Part shown: positions 45,065 to 48,713 of the stretch, in pieces
How the letters are laid out: every line of letters starts with the position of its first letter
Numbering within the stretch: the first letter of the stretch is position 1
NCBI GenBank assembly: GCA_002314945.1
Contig: DCHV01000023.1
Span: 22,920 to 71,632 of the forward strand
Reading direction: 5' to 3'
From: Prevotellaceae bacterium UBA1743
GTDB lineage: Bacteria > Bacteroidota > Bacteroidia > Bacteroidales > Bacteroidaceae
Length of the DNA stretch: 48,713 nt
The notes under the pieces: generated by a model
Database searches by the model: none
Seen by the model: the letters and a program-made list of their open reading frames with translations, nothing else
What the model was told of the DNA's origin: nothing
Translations under genes and position numbers: made by a program

Positions 45065-47172
45065 AAAAGGCTGTCATTTTATCATGTGTTGTCGGTCTCT
45101 TGGGCAGTTGTACAGAGAGAATAGATGACTCTGCTCGCTACGTCTTCAGGGGAGAGACGACCATGAGTTACCTGGAGAAACACGCAGATACGTACAGTTC
45201 CTACGTGAATCTCCTGAAGGTAACACCAGTGAGTACTGTCAGTAAAACTACAGTAAGCCAATTGCTCAGCGCACGTGGAAACTACACGGTGTTTGCACCC
45301 ACTAACCAAGCCATCCAGACATATCTCGACTCTTTGGCAGAAAGGGCAGATTATCTTACCGCTCCCTCTTTCGATGCTTTCACGGATAGTGTGAAACTTG
45401 ATTCCATCCGTAAAGTGATTGTCTATAACAGCATCATAGATAGCGGTGATGAGGAGAAATGTTTCGAGATAGCGCGGTTCCCTACCAAAAGCGGTTCGGA
45501 AATTACGCTTGACAACCTCAATGCTCACAAGTTGAACGTCACATATTCTCTCTACTCGGACAGTATCTTTATCAATCGCAACTGTCCCATTGACATGCTT
45601 AACAGGGATATACCAGCTTCCAATGGTGTCATTCACCAGATGATAAAAGTGATTGCTCCTGATGACATCACTGCTTCTGTTTATCTTCATCGTATTCTCG
45701 ATACACAGGAGGAGGGATACCTTGTAATGGCTCGTGCTATTCAAGCTTGTGGCTTGCTTGATACTCTCAACGCGATACGTGACGAGAAATATGAAATCAT
45801 GTACCAGACAGGTCAGATTCCAGATTTCCCACACATGGAATGGCGCGGTTTTGCTGATACTGGAACGGCCCATGCACCTGCACACCGTAAATATGGGTTC
45901 ACTATCTTTGCCGAGCCAGATGATTTCTGGCGTGAACAGGGGATTGATCCCAAAGATCCTAACCTATTGCAGAAATTGCAGCAATGGGTAAAGGATCAAC
46001 ACAAGTACTCTGACGAGGATTGTTTTACTATTGACAATGACTATTGGCGAAATACTGACAACCTTCTCTATCAATGGGTAACCTATCACATCCTGCCTAT
46101 GCGTCTGGTGGCCGATCGTTTGGTAATCCATCACAATGAGAGTGGCTTTAGTTACGATCGCCCCAGCGAACTCGGTATTCCTGTGTCGGAATACTATGTG
46201 CCTATGGGCCCTCGCCGCCTGATCAAACTCATAGAAGGAAAAGAGACCAATGGAGTTTTCATCAACCGCTTCCCCATCCTTGCCAATGGGCGTAAAGAAA
46301 ACGGTCACGAGATAGGATGCCTTCCCGAAAAAGTGGGTAGTCGTGTTGGTAATGATGACGATCGTGCAGTGATAAGTGATTTGGTAAACGCTTGTATCTA
46401 TCCCATTACTGCTCCTATCGCATATACAGATGATATTCGCGATAACTTGAAGAAAGAGCGTTTGCGCCTTGATGCAATGGGTATTTTCCCTGAGGCTATG
46501 AACAACGATATCCGCAAATGTCCTTCTACGGCCGAAGAGCACCAGTATGTCTATATTCCACCTACAAGTTTGTATCAGTATTTCGATGATTTGCTGATGA
46601 ATGACCAAACTAATATGGTGTATTTCAATGCTTACAAATATGGTTGGCCAGGGAAGAATGGTGATGAGATGAAGGGAGTAGGTCGCTATGAAGTGACCTA
46701 TCGTCTTCCTCCCGTTCCACGAAGTGGTACCTACGAGATACGTTACGGCCTTATCGCTACTGATAAACGAGGCGTAGCTCAGGTGTATTTCGGCGACAAT
46801 TTGGATTACATGCCTGTGGTAGGTATTCCTATGGATTGGACAATTGCTCCTGCTGATCAAGGCACAGGTTGGGAAGCAGACACTGATGACCAGGATTACA
46901 ATGCAGAAATCGACAAACGTATGCGCAACAACGGCTATATGAATGGTCCTCGGAGCGAATGCGTGAGTGGAAATGTAGGCTCCTCATTGCGCGAATATAC
47001 CTGGGCGTTCCGTCGCATTCTGCTGCGTCAATACATGGAGCCAAACAAGGTGTATTACATCCGTATGAAATCGGTTTTGGAAAGTGATGCCAAGGAGTTC
47101 TACATGGATTATATGGAACTCTGCTCCAAGGAAATCTACGACAATCCTGAGACTCCTGAGGATATTTGGTAA
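45061..47172 (+). CDS. Fasciclin (FAS1) domain lipoprotein
   Basis: This 703-residue protein has a lipoprotein signal ending LGSC (Cys17). Residues about 30-195 look like one FAS1 domain: SYLEKHADTYSSYVNLLK, then the conserved NYTVFAPTNQAIQ and the closing ASNGVIHQMIKVI. The remaining ~500 residues contain no domain I can name; they share the landmarks KYGFTIFAE, LLYQWVTYHILP, PPVPRSGTYE and the very end DNPETPEDIW with the paralogue at 47218. FAS1 domains mediate adhesion or glycan contact in other systems. The start overlaps the beta-galactosidase stop, so the two proteins are probably made together at the cell surface. Confidence 0.82.
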   Translation: MKKAVILSCVVGLLGSCTERIDDSARYVFRGETTMSYLEKHADTYSSYVNLLKVTPVSTVSKTTVSQLLSARGNYTVFAPTNQAIQTYLDSLAERADYLTAPSFDAFTDSVKLDSIRKVIVYNSIIDSGDEEKCFEIARFPTKSGSEITLDNLNAHKLNVTYSLYSDSIFINRNCPIDMLNRDIPASNGVIHQMIKVIAPDDITASVYLHRILDTQEEGYLVMARAIQACGLLDTLNAIRDEKYEIMYQTGQIPDFPHMEWRGFADTGTAHAPAHRKYGFTIFAEPDDFWREQGIDPKDPNLLQKLQQWVKDQHKYSDEDCFTIDNDYWRNTDNLLYQWVTYHILPMRLVADRLVIHHNESGFSYDRPSELGIPVSEYYVPMGPRRLIKLIEGKETNGVFINRFPILANGRKENGHEIGCLPEKVGSRVGNDDDRAVISDLVNACIYPITAPIAYTDDIRDNLKKERLRLDAMGIFPEAMNNDIRKCPSTAEEHQYVYIPPTSLYQYFDDLLMNDQTNMVYFNAYKYGWPGKNGDEMKGVGRYEVTYRLPPVPRSGTYEIRYGLIATDKRGVAQVYFGDNLDYMPVVGIPMDWTIAPADQGTGWEADTDDQDYNAEIDKRMRNNGYMNGPRSECVSGNVGSSLREYTWAFRRILLRQYMEPNKVYYIRMKSVLESDAKEFYMDYMELCSKEIYDNPETPEDIW

Positions 47173-47217
47173 CTTTTCGGATTTTTCTTATCTCAAGCCT
47201 ATTCGGTGAGATTCATC

Positions 47218-48713
47218 TCACCAGATGTCTTCCGGCGTTTCAGGGTTATCATACACTTCCTTGGCGGCCCATTCGAAATAGTCAAGGTAGAGTTCCTTGA
47301 AGTTGTCCAAGACGTTCTTGAAACTGACATAATAATCCTTTTCAGGATCGATATGTTTGCGGATGACAAGTTGGCGCATACATGAATAGGTACCATTGAT
47401 ACGCATTGCTTCGGCCGCGTTTCCACTTGGCGCGTAGCTCATACATCCTTTCATGTAGCCCAGGCTTCGCATTCTTTTATCAACCTCGGCATTGTATTCC
47501 ATGTCGTCTGTCTCCTTCTCATAACCGGAGGCAAAAGCCCACAAATCTTTGGTCATGTCCGTGGGAATACCTGTGACGGTACGATTCTGACGGTCAGTTC
47601 CCAAATAAATCTGGCACACTCCACGATACGATCTGTTTAGAATAGCAAATCGGAACTCGTAGGTGCCTGATCGTGGAACAGGGGGAAGCTTTATGGTGAC
47701 ATCGTAGCGTCCTCCTGCTTTCATCTCATCCGCATTCATACTTGGATTTCCCCCTCTGTAATTGATGCACACCATATAGGTGTCATCAGTGAGCCACATA
47801 TTATCGAGATAATGATATACTTTGTCTTGCGGAATATATACGAATACGTTACGATTATCACCATTTTCATTTTGACGCATATCGTTGTTCATTGTCTCGG
47901 GGAATATGCTCTGAGCATCAAAACGCAGGCGTTGTTTCATCAGATTGTTGCGCACATCATCATTGTAACTGAGTGGCGCATCAATAGGATAGATGTTACA
48001 ATTTATCATATCGCTCAGCACGTTTCTGTCGTCATCTGTGCCCACGCGACAACCCACTTTGTCAGGGTCACACGACAATTCGTGATATGTACCTTTTCTG
48101 CCATTGTCCAGATTGGGGAAACGGTTCAGATAGATACCCTGGCTCTCTTTGCTCTCAAAGACTTTCAATAGACGTCTTTTCCCTATGGTAGTGTATAATT
48201 CATAGATGGCAATCGAGTAAGAGGAAGGCATGGACGTAGTATAACCCACCTCGTTGAAATGTGTGACGAGCTTGCCTACAGGAAGTTTGATGGGCAGAAT
48301 GTGATAAGTGACCCACTGATAGAGCAAGTTCTCTTCGCTTTTATAATTCTCGTCTGTGACGAATTTGTCTGTATCTGCATACTGATGCTGATTCACAAGC
48401 CATTGTACCAGTTTTGGCAACAAGTCTGGATCATGTGGGTCCAATCCTTGCTTGCGCCAGAAGTCATCTGTCTCGGCAAAGATAGTGAATCCGTATTTTC
48501 GATGTTTGGGGGCCCATGCGTTCGAAAAATCGACTCCCATTGTCGTCATACCCGATAAATCGGGAATATCACCACGTTGATAAGCTTCTTCGTATGCCTC
48601 GTCACGTATAGCTTTCAGAGTGTCCATCAATCCACAGGCACGTATTGCTTTGGCCATCACCAAATAAGTTTCCTCATCGCGTTCGATGAGATCTTGTAGA
48701 TACATAGCTGCTG
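47218..48713 (-). CDS. FAS1-family lipoprotein paralogue, 5' truncated by window edge
   Basis: The frame is open past the window end, and the first ATG at 48705 is internal: the two residues before it align with the paralogue's TASVYLHR region. The visible 498 residues correspond to the C-terminal ~500 residues of the 45061-47172 protein, with the same landmarks (KYGFTIFAE, LLYQWVTYHILPI, LPPVPRSGTYEFRF) and the same last ten residues DNPETPEDIW. The FAS1 domain and signal peptide should lie outside the window. It is convergent with its paralogue, with 45 bp between the stops and no clear terminator hairpin. Confidence 0.85.
   Translation of the reverse strand, partial: AAMYLQDLIERDEETYLVMAKAIRACGLMDTLKAIRDEAYEEAYQRGDIPDLSGMTTMGVDFSNAWAPKHRKYGFTIFAETDDFWRKQGLDPHDPDLLPKLVQWLVNQHQYADTDKFVTDENYKSEENLLYQWVTYHILPIKLPVGKLVTHFNEVGYTTSMPSSYSIAIYELYTTIGKRRLLKVFESKESQGIYLNRFPNLDNGRKGTYHELSCDPDKVGCRVGTDDDRNVLSDMINCNIYPIDAPLSYNDDVRNNLMKQRLRFDAQSIFPETMNNDMRQNENGDNRNVFVYIPQDKVYHYLDNMWLTDDTYMVCINYRGGNPSMNADEMKAGGRYDVTIKLPPVPRSGTYEFRFAILNRSYRGVCQIYLGTDRQNRTVTGIPTDMTKDLWAFASGYEKETDDMEYNAEVDKRMRSLGYMKGCMSYAPSGNAAEAMRINGTYSCMRQLVIRKHIDPEKDYYVSFKNVLDNFKELYLDYFEWAAKEVYDNPETPEDIW

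Noticed and set aside
1..48713. CRISPR arrays, IS elements, phage genes or toxin-antitoxin pairs
   Set aside because: No direct repeat-spacer arrays, transposase or integrase motifs, or small paired toxin-antitoxin genes were seen.

Overview
The window reads as chromosomal DNA of a gut-type Bacteroidota (order Bacteroidales; Bacteroides/Phocaeicola, Prevotella or Paraprevotella-like, genus not resolvable by eye). The basis is: several intergenic gaps carry the phylum's promoter pattern (TTTG, about 20 nt, TAnnTTTG); Shine-Dalgarno sequences are mostly weak; lipoproteins are numerous; and secreted glycoside hydrolases (GHs) dominate. No SusC/SusD pair, hybrid two-component regulator, ECF sigma/anti-sigma pair, tRNA, rRNA, IS element or CRISPR array was found.

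Layout. 1-837: end of a secreted phosphatidylinositol-type phospholipase C. 1080-5066: a complete polyamine ABC operon (potABCD-like) whose binding protein has a C-terminal membrane anchor, followed by an exported VOC/glyoxalase-like lipoprotein and an O-acetylhomoserine sulfhydrylase, ending at a strong bidirectional terminator. 6975-8324 (-): GH29 fucosidase, divergent from gdhA (8640-9977). 10059-14611 (-): GH78 rhamnosidase lipoprotein followed by GH92 mannosidase. 14796-15731 (-): a two-TM protein of unknown function, preceded by a ~345-nt structured transcription unit (promoter about 16123-16154, terminator about 15777-15862) that is either a ncRNA or a long attenuator-type leader. 16687-26837 (+): an apparent operon GH78 - GH2 - Na+/sugar symporter - araD - araA - araB-like kinase, which suggests release, uptake and catabolism of L-arabinose. 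26905-30530 (-): pncC - Gfo/Idh/MocA oxidoreductase - GH36 alpha-galactosidase. 30717-30995: HU protein. 31154-37612 (+): nucleotidyltransferase - rfbA - rfbC - GH29 - DUF5107/TPR protein. 37829-41329 (+): GH3 and an acyltransferase-3 membrane protein. 41543-47172 (+): ricin-like/GH2 beta-galactosidase overlapping a FAS1 (fasciclin) lipoprotein. 47218-48713 (-): a convergent, truncated paralogue of that FAS1 protein.

How the genes work together. The GH families present (two GH29, two GH78, two GH2, GH92, GH36, GH3) attack fucose, rhamnose, galactose, arabinose-type and mannose linkages. This suggests degradation of plant glycosides or pectin side chains and host glycans, with small sugars entering through an SSS-type symporter instead of a SusCD system. 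The rfbA/rfbC genes make dTDP-rhamnose for surface polysaccharide, and the acyltransferase could decorate such polymers.

The least explained items are the ~345-nt structured RNA unit, the merging of glycosidases into an ara operon with no local regulator, the DUF5107/TPR protein translationally coupled to a fucosidase, and the convergent FAS1 paralogues next to a lectin-tagged beta-galactosidase. Coordinates of short sites were counted by hand and may be off by a base or two.
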